This document shows positions 63,961 to 64,000 of a stretch of 64,000 bases of DNA, piece after piece; the first letter of the stretch is position 1, and every line of letters starts with the position of its first letter. The DNA is taken from assembly GCA_036924085.1 (NCBI GenBank), contig JAVGWX010000007.1, positions 32,231,953 through 32,295,952 of the forward strand. Reading direction: 5' to 3'. This DNA is from Ariolimax columbianus (Eukaryota; Mollusca; Gastropoda; Stylommatophora; Arionidae). The notes under the pieces were generated by a model. It searched no databases. It had not been told where the DNA came from and saw only the letters and a program-made list of their open reading frames with translations. A program made the translations under genes and the position numbers.

Positions 63961-64000
63961 TCGTCAAGGTCACCATTAAATCTTCATAATATCAGCTTTC

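Overview
This window is eukaryotic intergenic or repeat-rich DNA, most likely from a repeat-heavy invertebrate. I favour a mollusc or another lophotrochozoan because of the mix of tRNA-derived SINEs, CR1-, RTE- and Jockey-like LINEs, a Penelope-like GIY-YIG relic and mariner relics; that placement is an inference. I found no host protein-coding gene, no rRNA gene and no free-standing tRNA gene. Almost every open reading frame is a transposon remnant, the antisense of one, or a by-product of a tandem repeat whose unit lacks stop codons.

The dispersed elements fall into families. (1) SINE-R is a ~350-bp retroposon with about 17 copies spread over the whole window, most ending in (GAA)n; the copy at 51588-51939 has a 13-bp target-site duplication. 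(2) Rep-S has about 5 copies with (CAA)n tails. (3) SINE-A has a tRNA-like head and a conserved central domain, and occurs with two different 3' tails, one identical in kind to the end of the local CR1-like LINE. (4) Other tRNA-headed SINEs are named B, C, D and E here; B at 33291-33560 has a 13-bp duplication. (5) CR1-like LINE pieces lie at 20612-21450, 23282-24345, 30810-31612 and 47395-47695. (6) RTE-like and Jockey-like LINE pieces occur at about 18 sites. (7) There are three mariner relics, one with both terminal inverted repeats. (8) There is one Penelope-like relic.

Over these lie about 20 minisatellite arrays (units 15-63 bp) and many microsatellites, notably long TTC/GAA tracts at 1.8-2.0, 34.2-34.7 and 42.6-43.3 kb and AT tracts near 11.5, 41.5 and 42.1 kb. 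The main pattern is that many minisatellites are amplified pieces of the retroposons: the 50-bp array at 9361-10708 repeats a SINE 3' tail, the 31-bp and 33-bp arrays repeat the two ends of SINE-R, the 37-bp and 15-bp arrays repeat the two ends of one Rep-S copy, and the 62-bp, 63-bp and 28-bp arrays repeat C-terminal coding segments of LINEs. Several have acquired higher-order repeat structure (3 or 5 units), as seen in young satellites.

Layout: 0-3 kb SINE-R, TTC tract, Rep-S, SINE-A; 3.4-7.9 kb mariners, minisatellite, SINE-C, Penelope; 9.1-13.3 kb SINE-derived satellite, LINEs, AT tract, SINE-R satellite; 14-22.5 kb nested SINE/LINE insertions and LINE-derived arrays; 23-32 kb CR1 and RTE LINEs and SINEs; 33-40 kb SINE-B, TTC tract, Rep-S and LINE satellites, 21-bp array; 41-48 kb AT and TTC tracts, SINE-R, LINEs; 49-57 kb minisatellites and SINEs; 57-64 kb RTE LINEs, 50-bp HOR array and a mariner deletion derivative. 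The stretches between show no recognisable feature.
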